DNA from: Enterobacteriaceae bacterium LSJC7
Lineage (GTDB): Bacteria > Pseudomonadota > Gammaproteobacteria > Enterobacterales > Enterobacteriaceae
Assembly: GCA_000302695.1 (NCBI GenBank)
Contig: AMFN01000002.1
Span: 1,094,677-1,158,676, forward strand
Direction of reading: 5' to 3'
DNA length: 64,000 nt
Shown here: one piece after another, positions 35,119-43,530 of the stretch
How positions within the stretch are numbered: position 1 is the stretch's first letter
Layout of the letters: every line of letters begins with the position of its first letter
Notes under the pieces: model-generated
Seen by the model: only the letters and a program-made list of their open reading frames with translations
Databases searched by the model: none
What the model was told of the DNA's origin: nothing
Program-made: the position numbers and the translations under genes

Positions 35119-35982
35119 ATGTCCGATATTCATCACAGCGGCGAGTATGTACTGGGTTCACGAACGGTAAAACGGCTGGGGTATGGCGCAATGCAACTCG
35201 CCGGACCTGACGTGTTCGGCCCGCCAGCAGACAAAAATGCAGCATTGACCGTGCTGCGTGATGCAGTGTCTGCCGGAGTAAACCACATCGACACCAGCGA
35301 TTTTTACGGTCCTCACATCACGAATCAACTCATTTGCGAAGCGCTATATCCTTATCCAGATGATCTGACCATCGTGACTAAAGTTGGTGCCAGAAGAGGA
35401 AATGATGGTTCATGGTTGCCTGCGGCATCGGCGCAGGAACTCACCCAGGCAGTGCATGATAACCTCAGGAACCTGCGGTTGCCGGTGCTGGACGTTGTTA
35501 ACCTGCGTATCATGATTGACAGATATGCTCCGGCCGAAGGTTCGATCGAGGCTCCCCTGAAAACGCTGGCCCAGCTCCAGCAACAGGGACTCATTCGCCA
35601 TATTGGACTGAGTAATGTCACTCCAGCGCAGGTGGCACAAGCCCAGACAATGGTGTCAGTTGCCTGTGTGCAGAATATGTACAACATTATTAACCGGCGT
35701 GACGATGCGCTCATTGATGAACTGGCCCGTCAGCAGATTGCCTATGTTCCCTATTTTCCGCTAGGCGGATTGACGCCTGTCCAGTCCACAACGCTGCAAA
35801 AAGTCGCGAAAACGTTGGGGGCAACCGTCATGCAGGTGGCCCTTGCCTGGCTGTTAAGACGGGCGGCGAATATTTTACTGATTCCGGGGACGTCATCGCC
35901 AGAGCATCTGCGGGAGAATCTTAACGCGGCCTCGCTTACCCTGACAGATGAAAACCTTGAGGAACTCAACAACCTGATCTGA
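35119..35982 (+). CDS. pdxI: Aldo-keto reductase PdxI (YdbC), pyridoxal reductase
   Basis: This 287-residue TIM-barrel oxidoreductase closely follows E. coli YdbC/PdxI: VKRLGYGAMQLAGP, the catalytic-aspartate segment GVNHIDTSDFYGPH, DDLTIVTKVGARRG with the catalytic lysine, AEGSIEAPLKTLA, GLIRHIGLSNVTPAQ, and LLIPGTSSPEHLRENL binding NADPH. PdxI reduces pyridoxal to pyridoxine. I start at the ATG at 35119, which matches the E. coli N terminus; the longer frame to 35047 is unsupported. It closes the accessory CDI region on its right side. Confidence 0.9.
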   Translation: MSDIHHSGEYVLGSRTVKRLGYGAMQLAGPDVFGPPADKNAALTVLRDAVSAGVNHIDTSDFYGPHITNQLICEALYPYPDDLTIVTKVGARRGNDGSWLPAASAQELTQAVHDNLRNLRLPVLDVVNLRIMIDRYAPAEGSIEAPLKTLAQLQQQGLIRHIGLSNVTPAQVAQAQTMVSVACVQNMYNIINRRDDALIDELARQQIAYVPYFPLGGLTPVQSTTLQKVAKTLGATVMQVALAWLLRRAANILLIPGTSSPEHLRENLNAASLTLTDENLEELNNLI

Positions 35983-36014
35983 GCCGCTGTGGGGGCGTCT
36001 GACTGGTGCGGCAC

Positions 36015-36042
36015 AAAAAAAGGGACAGGCCTGAGCCTGTCC
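36015..36042 (-). terminator. Terminator of the DUF1471/zinc-ribbon operon
   Basis: Read on the minus strand, GGACAGGC pairs with GCCTGTCC around a four-base loop and is followed by a C and seven T residues. It lies 28 bp after the zinc-ribbon gene stop. Confidence 0.85.
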
Positions 36043-36069
36043 AAAGCACAACAACCACTCATTACTTCG

Positions 36070-36381
36070 TTAATTACTCCCTTGCGCTGCATTCACTTCT
36101 TTGCCGCACTTGCTGCAAAACCCCGCCATTGGGGACAGCATCTGTTGGCAGTTGCGGCACTGTGCTATCAGCGCACCGCCGCAGCTGGCGCAAAAACGGG
36201 CGTCATGGTCGTTGGCACGCTGGCAATGCGGGCAGAGGCTGCGCTCGGCCTGTGGAGGCACCATGGAGCCATGTCGGTTGTAACCATGGCCGCCGTGGTT
36301 TTTCCCCGAGCCATAATGCCCGTGCCCACCGTAGCCGCCATAATTCGCACCGTGACCGGAAAGATATCTGAAGATACTCAT
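36070..36381 (-). CDS. Double zinc-ribbon protein with a Gly/His-rich N terminus
   Basis: The 103-residue protein starts MSIFRYLSGHGANYGG and has about 30 residues rich in Gly, His and Tyr (GGHGHYGSGKNHGGHG), a likely metal-binding tail. Two treble-clef or rubredoxin-like zinc ribbons follow: CPHC...CASCG at about 53-74 and CRNC...CSKCG at about 79-97. It has no signal peptide, so it is probably cytoplasmic. The longer frame to 36456 is rejected because the ATG at 36381 follows the upstream gene by one base. A zinc-binding or sensing role fits the ZntR-type promoter upstream of the operon. No named family is recognised. Confidence 0.8.
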   Translation of the reverse strand: MSIFRYLSGHGANYGGYGGHGHYGSGKNHGGHGYNRHGSMVPPQAERSLCPHCQRANDHDARFCASCGGALIAQCRNCQQMLSPMAGFCSKCGKEVNAAQGSN

Positions 36382-36382
36382 A

Positions 36383-36733
36383 TCAGCTCTCCTCATCCTG
36401 TGTTGGATTTGATGTGCCTGCATTTTGCGCTGGCGTATAGGTTGCAGCGTTAGCACTCCAGCTGCTGTTTTCCATCATTTGCAATCGCGTTATCCGATAA
36501 AACCCATCACCTTGCTGTTCAACACGTTCCTGCACTTCCTTAAGCGCTTCTTCCGACGTGCCACGATAATTGGTCAGTGAGATATCGCCCGTGTGGCGAT
36601 ATGCCTTGCTTTGTGCCTCCTGTGTCGTCAGCTCTGTTACGCGAGTCTGACCAGGGAGAGTGGTCGCAGCCCAGGCTGGCAACACCAGGCTTTGGGCCAG
36701 CAAAGCAATAATTAACATTTGGCCTTTTTTCAT
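36383..36733 (-). CDS. Exported DUF1471 (YdgH/BhsA/McbA-like) protein
   Basis: This 116-residue protein has a signal peptide (MKKGQMLIIALLAQSLVLPAWAA) and a DUF1471-like core with GDISLTNYRGTSEEALKEV, GDGFYRITRL and a final beta strand. DUF1471 proteins are small periplasmic or outer-membrane-associated stress proteins in Enterobacteriaceae, several responding to metals, acid or biofilm conditions. It is the first gene of a two-gene operon with the zinc-ribbon gene. An in-frame GTG precedes the ATG directly; GAGGAG could serve either. Its promoter contains a perfect ZntR-like palindrome. Confidence 0.8.
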   Translation of the reverse strand: MKKGQMLIIALLAQSLVLPAWAATTLPGQTRVTELTTQEAQSKAYRHTGDISLTNYRGTSEEALKEVQERVEQQGDGFYRITRLQMMENSSWSANAATYTPAQNAGTSNPTQDEES

Positions 36734-36779
36734 CACTTTTTACTCCTCATGGTATCCCTCTGCGGGATTGAATGAGGCA

Positions 36780-36811
36780 AGGGTAGACTCTGGAGTCGAC
36801 TCCAGAATCAA
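36780..36811 (-). promoter_or_regulatory. ZntR-type promoter of the DUF1471/zinc-ribbon operon
   Basis: On the minus strand TTGATT (36811-36806) and TACCCT (36785-36780) are separated by 20 bp that contain the perfect palindrome CTGGAGTCGACTCCAG (36790-36805). The zntA promoter of E. coli has the same palindrome in the same stretched 20-bp spacer. There the MerR-family activator ZntR untwists it when zinc is bound. CadR/PbrR-type regulators bind similar sites, so the inducing metal could differ. Confidence 0.8.
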
Positions 36812-36926
36812 GCATGGCACTGCATATTTACCCGCCATTGCACTGCCCTGACAAAAGCTGAAGCTGTGTTTCCATGTGTAACCAGGTCGCTGAAATCATT
36901 AAAAAAATAAAGTGTTGTAAAGGTTA

Positions 36927-36957
36927 TTGAGTCTGGAGCTGACTCCAGTGTTAAGAA
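36927..36957 (+). promoter_or_regulatory. ZntR-type promoter of the carbonic anhydrase/SulP operon
   Basis: TTGAGT (36927-36932) is followed by CTGGAGCTGACTCCAG (36933-36948), a near-palindrome differing from its neighbour by two central bases. TAAGAA comes at a spacing of 19 bp (or AAGAAT at 20). The arrangement mirrors the divergent promoter about 140 bp away. The start codon lies 40 bp downstream. Confidence 0.75.
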
Positions 36958-36997
36958 TGCGCATGCACACACAACCCCGTAGAAACGAGGAATCACT

Positions 36998-37672
36998 ATG
37001 CGCCAGTTCACAACAACAGACTTGCTTCAACAGGAACCCCAATATGCAACGTCACGGATGACACTGGACCTTCTCATTGCCCGCAACCGTGGCTGGGCAA
37101 CGCATGCCCGCCGCAGTGACCCGGGCTATTTTCGTCGCCACCAGACCGGTCAATCACCACGCTGTCTGTGGATTGGCTGTGCCGACAGCCGTGTTCCGGC
37201 AGAAAGCATGGTGCAGGCCGGGCCGGGCGAGCTATTTGTGCTACGTAACGTGGCCAATCAGGTATTACCTGATGATGACGGCATCATGAGCGGCGTGTAT
37301 TACGCACTCACCGCCCTGAAGGTTGACACTATCATCGTCTGCGGGCATACCCGCTGCGGTGGTGTGGCATACGCAACACAACAGGCCACTGCCTCGCAGG
37401 TACCGCAGCAAAACGATCCGCTTTACCGTCAGCTCACGCCTCTCAGCCAGCATTTGCGCGGCAGCCTGGAGTCCAGGCCGCAGTGGTTGCAGCTTGATGA
37501 AGAAGCCTTTCAGCGCCAGATGGTGGAGCAGAACGTGCGCCTGCAAATTAACCAACTGGCAGCAACGCCGCTCTTCCAGTCAGTCTTGCAGGAACGACCG
37601 GTGGCGCTGTACGGCTGTATTTATGATTTAGGCACTGGCCGTCTTGATGTACTGGAAGGGGACACACCATGA
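36998..37672 (+). CDS. Beta-class carbonic anhydrase
   Basis: This 224-residue enzyme interconverts CO2 and bicarbonate. The zinc ligands are visible: C61 and the D63/R65 pair in IGCADSRVP, and H117 and C120 in CGHTRCGGV. Length and motifs match bacterial Can/CynT-type enzymes, with no signal peptide, so it is cytoplasmic. The ATG has GAGGAAT upstream. Its stop overlaps the start of the SulP transporter gene as ATGA, so the two are co-translated. A ZntR-like promoter drives the pair, unusual for a housekeeping carbonic anhydrase. This suggests a zinc-induced paralogue. Confidence 0.9.
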   Translation: MRQFTTTDLLQQEPQYATSRMTLDLLIARNRGWATHARRSDPGYFRRHQTGQSPRCLWIGCADSRVPAESMVQAGPGELFVLRNVANQVLPDDDGIMSGVYYALTALKVDTIIVCGHTRCGGVAYATQQATASQVPQQNDPLYRQLTPLSQHLRGSLESRPQWLQLDEEAFQRQMVEQNVRLQINQLAATPLFQSVLQERPVALYGCIYDLGTGRLDVLEGDTP

Positions 37673-39177
37673 TGAATCGTATTCTGGCATTACGTCATGA
37701 CGTTATCTCCGGCGTGGTGGTGTTCCTGGTTGCACTGCCGTTATGTCTGGGCATTGCACAGGCTGTAGGTGCGCCACCGCTGGCCGGTTTATTAAGTGGC
37801 ATTATCGGCGGGCTTATCATTACCGTTGTCAGCCCGTCGCCGCTGTCAGTCAGTGGCCCGGCAGCAGGGCTGATTGCTCTGGTTCTGGGGTCGGTCGCCA
37901 CGCTTGGCAGTATGTCGGCGGTACTGACGGCCCTGGTGCTGGCAGGTGTATTACAGATAATCATGGGGCTGGCGCGTTTTGGGCGTCTGGCAGGGTTGAT
38001 TCCTGGTAGCGTGGTGCGCGGTCTGCTGGCCGCTATCGGGCTAATGCTGATTATTCAGCAGATCCCGGTGGCACTTGGCTACGTGCCTGACAAAATCTGG
38101 TTTGAAGACGCCTCGCTGCACGCCTTTTCTGATATTACGCCTGGCTCGGTAATTATCATGCTCGGTAGCCTGCTGCTACTGGTGTTGTGGGAAATGTCAT
38201 TCTGGAAGCGTACCGTGTTTGCCAAAGTGCCTGCACCGCTGGTTGTGGTGCTCTGGGGCATGCTGGCGCTGACGCTCTTACCTGCAACCGGAGACTGGTC
38301 GGTGCCACTTTCTCAGCGCGTACAGCTACCAGAGCTGTCGCTCAATGGAAGCTGGCCGCTGCCATTGCCGGACTGGAGCATGCTCACCAATCCACAACTG
38401 TATAAAGTGGCATTCAGCCTTGCGCTTATCGCCAGTCTGGAAACCTTGCTCAGTCTTGAGGCCGTCTCAAAAATCGACCCACAGCGCCGCGCGCCGCATT
38501 CCGACCGCGAGCTGGTTGCACAGGGCTCCGGTAACCTGGTCAGTGGGCTGTTAGGCGGCTTACCGCTGACTGCGGTTATCGTGCGCAGTTCCGCGAACGT
38601 TTACGCAGGGGCAAGAACACGCTTTTCGGCTTTCTTTCACGGCATCCTGCTGTTACTGAGCGCGCTGCTGCTGTCTCCGCTGCTCAACAGCATTCCACTG
38701 GCGAGCCTGTCGGCCATCCTGATTTTCACCGGCTACCGACTGGCGTCACCGACGCTGTTCAAAAGCCTGTGGCAGCAGGGCAAGCGTATCTTTATACCTT
38801 TTGCGGTAACAGTAGTGGGAATTATCGGTATTGGCATGCTTGAAGGCATTGCGTTGGGCTGCGTGTGTCAGCTGCTCATGAGCGTAACGCAGGCGGAGAA
38901 AAATACCGTCGCGCTCACGCGCCAGGGCAACTTGTGGCTGCTGCGCATCCACCAGAACATTACCTTCATGAGCAAGCCAGAGCTGTGTCGTCTGCTCGAT
39001 AGCATTCCCGATGGCAGCAAAGTGCATATTGAAACTGCCCCAGGAGTGGTACTGGCACCGGACCTGCTGGAGGCAATTGATAACTTCCGCTCGCGTGGTG
39101 ATACACGCGCACTGAATATCGATATGCCAGAAACGCTACGTTCACAGCTAAGTCTGTTAACACAGGCCGCGCATTAA
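37669..39177 (+). CDS. SulP-family anion transporter
   Basis: This 502-residue membrane protein has the SulP core (GLSGIIGGLIITVVSPSPLS, SGPAAGLIAL, LAAIGLMLIIQQIPVALGY, LETLLSLEA, GGLPLTAVIVRSSAN) with about 12-14 hydrophobic segments. A C-terminal STAS-like part covers about the last 95 residues. SulP proteins carry sulfate, bicarbonate, chloride or dicarboxylates, some with sodium. Pairing with a carbonic anhydrase is a known arrangement and points to bicarbonate as the substrate. The gene overlaps the anhydrase gene by four bases. Substrate assignment is inference. Confidence 0.88.
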   Translation: MMNRILALRHDVISGVVVFLVALPLCLGIAQAVGAPPLAGLLSGIIGGLIITVVSPSPLSVSGPAAGLIALVLGSVATLGSMSAVLTALVLAGVLQIIMGLARFGRLAGLIPGSVVRGLLAAIGLMLIIQQIPVALGYVPDKIWFEDASLHAFSDITPGSVIIMLGSLLLLVLWEMSFWKRTVFAKVPAPLVVVLWGMLALTLLPATGDWSVPLSQRVQLPELSLNGSWPLPLPDWSMLTNPQLYKVAFSLALIASLETLLSLEAVSKIDPQRRAPHSDRELVAQGSGNLVSGLLGGLPLTAVIVRSSANVYAGARTRFSAFFHGILLLLSALLLSPLLNSIPLASLSAILIFTGYRLASPTLFKSLWQQGKRIFIPFAVTVVGIIGIGMLEGIALGCVCQLLMSVTQAEKNTVALTRQGNLWLLRIHQNITFMSKPELCRLLDSIPDGSKVHIETAPGVVLAPDLLEAIDNFRSRGDTRALNIDMPETLRSQLSLLTQAAH

Positions 39178-39213
39178 AAAAGAGTGCAGATACGCCCGCC
39201 TGGGCGTATCTGC
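39174..39213 (-). terminator. Terminator between the SulP and MFS genes
   Basis: GCAGATACGCCC and GGGCGTATCTGC form a perfect 12-bp stem with a four-base loop. The T run is on the minus strand (ACTCTTTTTT), so it mainly ends the convergent peptidase/MFS transcript; it may act on the SulP transcript too. Confidence 0.8.
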
Positions 39214-39219
39214 CTCACC

Positions 39220-40497
39220 TTAGCGGTGCTGGCGCTGGGCGCTGAACAGCGCCAGCACACTCAGAACCGCAACCGTCATCAGATAATAGCTCGGAGCCAG
39301 ATGGCTGCCGGTCATGCTGATAAGCAGCGTACAGATAAACGGTGCAAAACCGCCGAAAATCGTCACTGAAATGTTATAGCCAATCGCCATGCCGGTCGCA
39401 CGCGTGCTAACCGGGAAGATATCTGCCATCAGCGACGGCACAGTGGCAAAGTAAATCGACTTTAAAAACGCAAGCCAGGCGACCAGCGCCATCAGCGATA
39501 GCGGCGTGACATTGAGGCTCATCAGCCAGAACGCAGGCAAAATGGTCACAGCCAGCATCCCAAGTGCACCCCACATCAGCGGCAAGCGTCCCACGCGCTC
39601 TGCACACAGCCCAACAATCGGTGTCACCACGGTCAGAATAACCCCGGCAATTAGCGTAGCGCTGAACGCGGCAGACGCAGGCAGGTTAAGCGTGCGCGTA
39701 GCCCAGGTCGGCACATAGTTCAGCATGTAGTTCACGGCAGTGGAAATAACCATCAGACCAATGGCAATCAGCAGCAGGCGCTTTTGCTGAGTAAACAGCG
39801 TGCGCACCGGGTTGCGGCTTTTCTCGGCTTGCTTAAAGGCCTTCGGCTCATGCACGTGGCGGCGGATGTAAAGCCCGACCGGACCAATCAGCAGGCCAAA
39901 GGCAAACGGAATACGCCAGCCCCATTCGTTGAGCTGATCGTGAGTCAGCCATTGCGATAGCCCCAGACCAAACGCTGAGGCCATCAGCGTGCTCGCGCCC
40001 TGGGTAGCAAACTGCCAGCTGGCAATAAAGGCGCGTCGCTGCGGGAAATGTTCGACCAGAAACGCCGTTGAGCTACCAAATTCGCCTCCAGCAGAGAAGC
40101 CCTGAATCAGACGCGCCAGCAGGATGAGCAGCGGGGCGGCCAGACCAATGCTCTGGTAGCTCGGCATGAAGGTAATCATGGCGCCGCCGAGCAGCATCAG
40201 ATTGATGGAAACCAGCAGCGAGGCCTTGCGTCCGCGCCGGTCAGCCAGCGCCCCCAGCACCACCGCACCGAGCGGGCGCACCAGGAATGCCACCCCAAAA
40301 CTGCCGAGCGTCAGCAGTAAGGAAACAGTCGGATCGTTGGCCGGGAAAAACGCATGCGCAATGTAGCTTGCAAAAAAACCGTAAACGGCAATATCAAACC
40401 ACTCCAGCGCGTTGCCAATACAGGTAGCAAACAGCGTTTTATACAGACTTGGGCGGGCTTCCTCGCCCGACTCGGTTTGGGCTGCAACCGTGCTCAT
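39220..40497 (-). CDS. MFS transporter, metabolite:proton symporter family
   Basis: This 425-residue twelve-helix transporter has the MHS subgroup marks: GNALEWFDIAVYGFFA in TM1, FLVRPLGAVVLGALADRRGRK as the first cytoplasmic signature, LIQGFSAGGEFG in TM4 and WGWRIPFAFG in TM6. This group imports small organic acids, betaine or amino-acid derivatives with protons. It is translated after the M20 peptidase gene with an ATGA overlap, so it probably imports the amide or peptide substrate that the peptidase cleaves. The divergent LysR regulator likely controls both. Confidence 0.88.
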   Translation of the reverse strand: MSTVAAQTESGEEARPSLYKTLFATCIGNALEWFDIAVYGFFASYIAHAFFPANDPTVSLLLTLGSFGVAFLVRPLGAVVLGALADRRGRKASLLVSINLMLLGGAMITFMPSYQSIGLAAPLLILLARLIQGFSAGGEFGSSTAFLVEHFPQRRAFIASWQFATQGASTLMASAFGLGLSQWLTHDQLNEWGWRIPFAFGLLIGPVGLYIRRHVHEPKAFKQAEKSRNPVRTLFTQQKRLLLIAIGLMVISTAVNYMLNYVPTWATRTLNLPASAAFSATLIAGVILTVVTPIVGLCAERVGRLPLMWGALGMLAVTILPAFWLMSLNVTPLSLMALVAWLAFLKSIYFATVPSLMADIFPVSTRATGMAIGYNISVTIFGGFAPFICTLLISMTGSHLAPSYYLMTVAVLSVLALFSAQRQHR

Positions 40498-41912
40498 TTT
40501 TCACCTCCGTGTGCGCGATGGCGCGCAATCAATTCCTGACCGCGCTGGCCCAAATCCCAGAACAAGCGCGTCATAATAGCCAGCCCTTCACGCGCCAGGG
40601 CAATCGGTAAATGCTCATCTGCGGCGTGCTGTCCGCAGGCCGGGTAAGAGTGTGGGATCCACAGCGTGGGCAGCCCCAGCGTATCGGCAAAGACGTCATT
40701 AGGCAGCGAACCGCCCAGGTTTGGCAGCAGCGCAGGGGCGTGCTGACTCATTTCGCGCATGGTATCCATCACCCAGTCCACCAGCGGATCGGTCGGATCG
40801 AAGCGGGTGGCAGGCGTACCGCGAACGTTGTCTATCTCCACGGTTTTAAAGCCGTGGCTGTCAAGATGGGCGCGCACGTGCTCTGCCAGGCGAGTCCAGT
40901 CGGTACCCACCACAAAACGCAGCTGGCATACGGCACTGGCATGCCCCGGAATCGCATTCATCGGCTGTGCCGGGTTGCCGGTAAGGAACGCCAGCACCTC
41001 AAGCGTGTTGGCCGCAAACAACCGCTGTGCCGCGCTCATATCGCGCTCGCCCCAGTTCTCACTCAGCGCCGGGTCGCCTGGGTTGCCGCCGGGTTCGATG
41101 TCCTTAAGGATGTTACGTAACGCAGGCGTCAGCGGTGGCGCGCGCAGGGTGCTCACCTGCAATTCACCGCGCGCGTTAACCAGGCTTGCTATAGCGTTTG
41201 CCAGCACCGTGCCTGGGTTACTTAAAAGACCACCCCAGTTGCCAGAGTGATAATCGTGCTCACGCGCCTGCACGCTGAGGCGAAAGTTAATACAGCCGCG
41301 CGACCCCAGAAACAGCGTGGGGCGACGTTCGTTAAGGCGCGGGCCGTCAGAGGCAATAAACAGGTCCGCACTCAGCTCCTCTTGATATTGCTCGCATATA
41401 TGCGCCAGTCCGGGCGAACTAATCTCTTCACCAAGTTCAAAGAGCAACTTGCAGTTAAACCCGAGTTTACCGCCGCGCGAGTGCCAGACTTGCTCAAGTG
41501 CGGCAAGGTTAATGCTGTGCTGACCCTTGTTATCTGCGCTGCCGCGCCCGTACCAGCGGCCGTTTCGTTCGGTCAGTGTCCAGGGCGACAGCCCCTCGCT
41601 CCAGCTTTCATCGCTGCCAAATACCACGTCGCCGTGACCGTAACTCAGCATGGTGGGCAACGCCGGGTCTTCAAGGCGGGTTGCCAACAGGAAAGGGCGG
41701 TTTTCACGCACCGGGTTTTCCAGCATTTTCACCACAAATCCCATCGCGATAAGGCCGGGGGTTAGCGCCTGGGTATAATAACGTTCGAGTTCTTCATTGC
41801 GGTCATCACGCTGGCTTTCACTGTGAATAGCAACGCGCTGTGCAAGCACGTCGCGAAACGCACCGCTATCAAACCAGGCCAGCGCCCGGCTTACGGTTTC
41901 TTCTGATGTCAT
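40494..41912 (-). CDS. M20-family metallopeptidase or amidohydrolase
   Basis: This 472-residue protein has the M20 pattern: SYGHGDVV holds the first metal ligand, YGRGSADNKGQ the bridging aspartate, ELGEEISSPG the catalytic glutamate pair and SDGPR the next ligand. HAADEHLPI near the C terminus carries the last histidine. The central dimerisation domain lies about residues 200-330. Such enzymes remove amino acids from peptides or N-acyl compounds using two zinc ions. Preceding the MFS gene in one operon and divergent from a LysR gene, it looks like part of an uptake-and-cleavage unit for an unknown substrate. Confidence 0.88.
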   Translation of the reverse strand: MTSEETVSRALAWFDSGAFRDVLAQRVAIHSESQRDDRNEELERYYTQALTPGLIAMGFVVKMLENPVRENRPFLLATRLEDPALPTMLSYGHGDVVFGSDESWSEGLSPWTLTERNGRWYGRGSADNKGQHSINLAALEQVWHSRGGKLGFNCKLLFELGEEISSPGLAHICEQYQEELSADLFIASDGPRLNERRPTLFLGSRGCINFRLSVQAREHDYHSGNWGGLLSNPGTVLANAIASLVNARGELQVSTLRAPPLTPALRNILKDIEPGGNPGDPALSENWGERDMSAAQRLFAANTLEVLAFLTGNPAQPMNAIPGHASAVCQLRFVVGTDWTRLAEHVRAHLDSHGFKTVEIDNVRGTPATRFDPTDPLVDWVMDTMREMSQHAPALLPNLGGSLPNDVFADTLGLPTLWIPHSYPACGQHAADEHLPIALAREGLAIMTRLFWDLGQRGQELIARHRAHGGEK

Positions 41913-42060
41913 TGTCTTTTTACCCTGTCTGTTCCCGGTTCAGCCGGAATTGTTGTGCTTTATTTGTTCTAAACCAGGGGCAGCGTTGCCACAATGATAA
42001 AAATTGCAACCTTGCGTTGCCTTTTATATAAAGCTGTATGCACGAAAAAAGGGCAACGCC
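41913..42060. promoter_or_regulatory. Divergent promoter region of the M20/MFS operon and the LysR gene
   Basis: This 148-bp AT-rich spacer separates the two divergent starts, the classic layout for LysR autoregulation. It should hold the T-N11-A type binding site, but I cannot single one out with confidence. Confidence 0.45.
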
Positions 42061-42993
42061 ATGATTAACACGGAATTACGTTATTTCCTTACCGTCGCTG
42101 GCTGCGGCTCTCTGAGTGGCGCCAGCCAACAGCTCTATGTCGCCACCTCAGCCATCAGCCGCCAGATACAGCGCCTGGAAACCCGTCTGGGCGTTGCGTT
42201 ATTTACCCGCCACGCACGCGGTATGGAGCTGACCGACGCCGGACGCATTCTGGAAAACCACGTGCGTAAAACACTCTCAGACATGGATCACGCCATTGCG
42301 CAGATTCAGGGGCTGACGGCCATTCGCCGGGTGCTGATGCGTATTGCCTGCACCGATGGGCTGGCTTTTGATCTGCTGCCAGGGCTGATTGCCCGCTTTC
42401 GCCAACAGCATCCTGGTGTAACTTTTGATTTGCAGGTCGGCAGTGCCATGCAGGTTGCACAGTGGGTACGCAACGGCAGTTGCGATCTGGCCTTTCAGTT
42501 TTGTCTCGGCCCCGAGCGCGAGGTGGATATTCTCGCGACCTGGCCTGCGCCGGTGCTGCTGATGACTGCGCCCGGCCATCCACTGACAGGAAAACCGGTG
42601 CACATTGAAGCACTCCAGCGCTATCCGCTGGTGCTGCCGGAGCCTGACTCCACGCTGCGCCAGTTGTTCGACCTCAGCTGCCGTTCAGCCGGTGTGTTTC
42701 TTGAACCGACGCTCAGCACCAACCGGTTTTCCGCACAGTACGCTTTTGCCCTCGCCACCCCGCAGGGCATCAGCGTTTGCAGCCATTTCAGCGTGCTGTG
42801 GCGTGCAAGCCAGGGCGAGTTGTGTCTGCTGGCTATCAATAACGACACACTCAGCCAGCGCTCTTTACAAATACAGGCTCCGGTGGGCCGCCATCGCGCT
42901 ACTGCATTAACGTTATTTACCGATTTTGCCCGCCAGCACATTGATGCCGAGCACCAGGCTGGCTTGCAGCGCATGGAGGAAATCTACCGCTAA
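42061..42993 (+). CDS. LysR-family transcriptional regulator
   Basis: This 310-residue protein has the LysR winged helix at residues about 1-60 (TELRYFLTVAGCGSLSGASQ, ATSAISRQIQRLETRLG) and a periplasmic-binding-like effector domain beyond residue 90. The ATG at 42061 starts the protein at the normal distance from the helix-turn-helix; a longer frame from 42004 is unsupported. Divergence from the M20/MFS operon makes that operon the likely target. The inducer is unknown. Confidence 0.88.
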   Translation: MINTELRYFLTVAGCGSLSGASQQLYVATSAISRQIQRLETRLGVALFTRHARGMELTDAGRILENHVRKTLSDMDHAIAQIQGLTAIRRVLMRIACTDGLAFDLLPGLIARFRQQHPGVTFDLQVGSAMQVAQWVRNGSCDLAFQFCLGPEREVDILATWPAPVLLMTAPGHPLTGKPVHIEALQRYPLVLPEPDSTLRQLFDLSCRSAGVFLEPTLSTNRFSAQYAFALATPQGISVCSHFSVLWRASQGELCLLAINNDTLSQRSLQIQAPVGRHRATALTLFTDFARQHIDAEHQAGLQRMEEIYR

Positions 42994-43097
42994 AGCGGCT
43001 TTTTCCCGCCATTAAGCGCTGTGGTTGACTACGCTTTCACAGGCAATACGTCGCCTGCACTTTGCGGGCGCGGCCCTTTAACTCAAGGAGACTGTGA

Positions 43098-43520
43098 ATG
43101 AACGCTTATACCTCTGGGCGTCGCTCGGTGCTGGCTGTGGCGGTCTATGAACTGCTGAACCCTTTACCCATCGGCTTTTTTACTGCCGCCCTGGTGTTTG
43201 ACATTATCTACCTCTACAGCCAGGAGATTTTCTGGACTCAGGCCGCCAGCTGGCTTATTGCCTTCGGACTGTTTCTGGCAGTGATCCCACGTCTTATCAA
43301 TCTGGTTCAGGTGTGGATAACCGGCTCATATCCTCAGGGTTCGGCGGTAAAAATTCACTTCTGGGCTTACCTGATTGCCGTTGTACTGGCGATTTTCAAT
43401 GCCTTCATTCACAGCCGTGACGCCTGGGCGGTAGTGCCCACTGGCGTGATTTTGTCTGCGCTGACGGTCATTGCGCTCGTTATTGCCAACCTGCAGCAGG
43501 CGCTGCGCGACCGTGTGTGA
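43098..43520 (+). CDS. DUF2231-type integral membrane protein
   Basis: This 140-residue protein has four hydrophobic segments (IGFFTAALVFDIIYLYS, WLIAFGLFLAVIP, HFWAYLIAVVLAIFNAF, GVILSALTVIALVIANL). It matches the DUF2231 family, small membrane proteins sometimes encoded with PQQ or haem oxidoreductases. It precedes the PQQ-type dehydrogenase gene by ten bases, so the two form an operon, and it may anchor or receive electrons for it. The ATG has AAGGAG at good spacing. Confidence 0.75.
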   Translation: MNAYTSGRRSVLAVAVYELLNPLPIGFFTAALVFDIIYLYSQEIFWTQAASWLIAFGLFLAVIPRLINLVQVWITGSYPQGSAVKIHFWAYLIAVVLAIFNAFIHSRDAWAVVPTGVILSALTVIALVIANLQQALRDRV

Positions 43521-43530
43521 GGGAAAATTA

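Noticed and set aside
41247-41765. 172-residue frame antisense to the M20 gene
   Set aside because: Shadow frame; the M20 reading frame carries all catalytic motifs.
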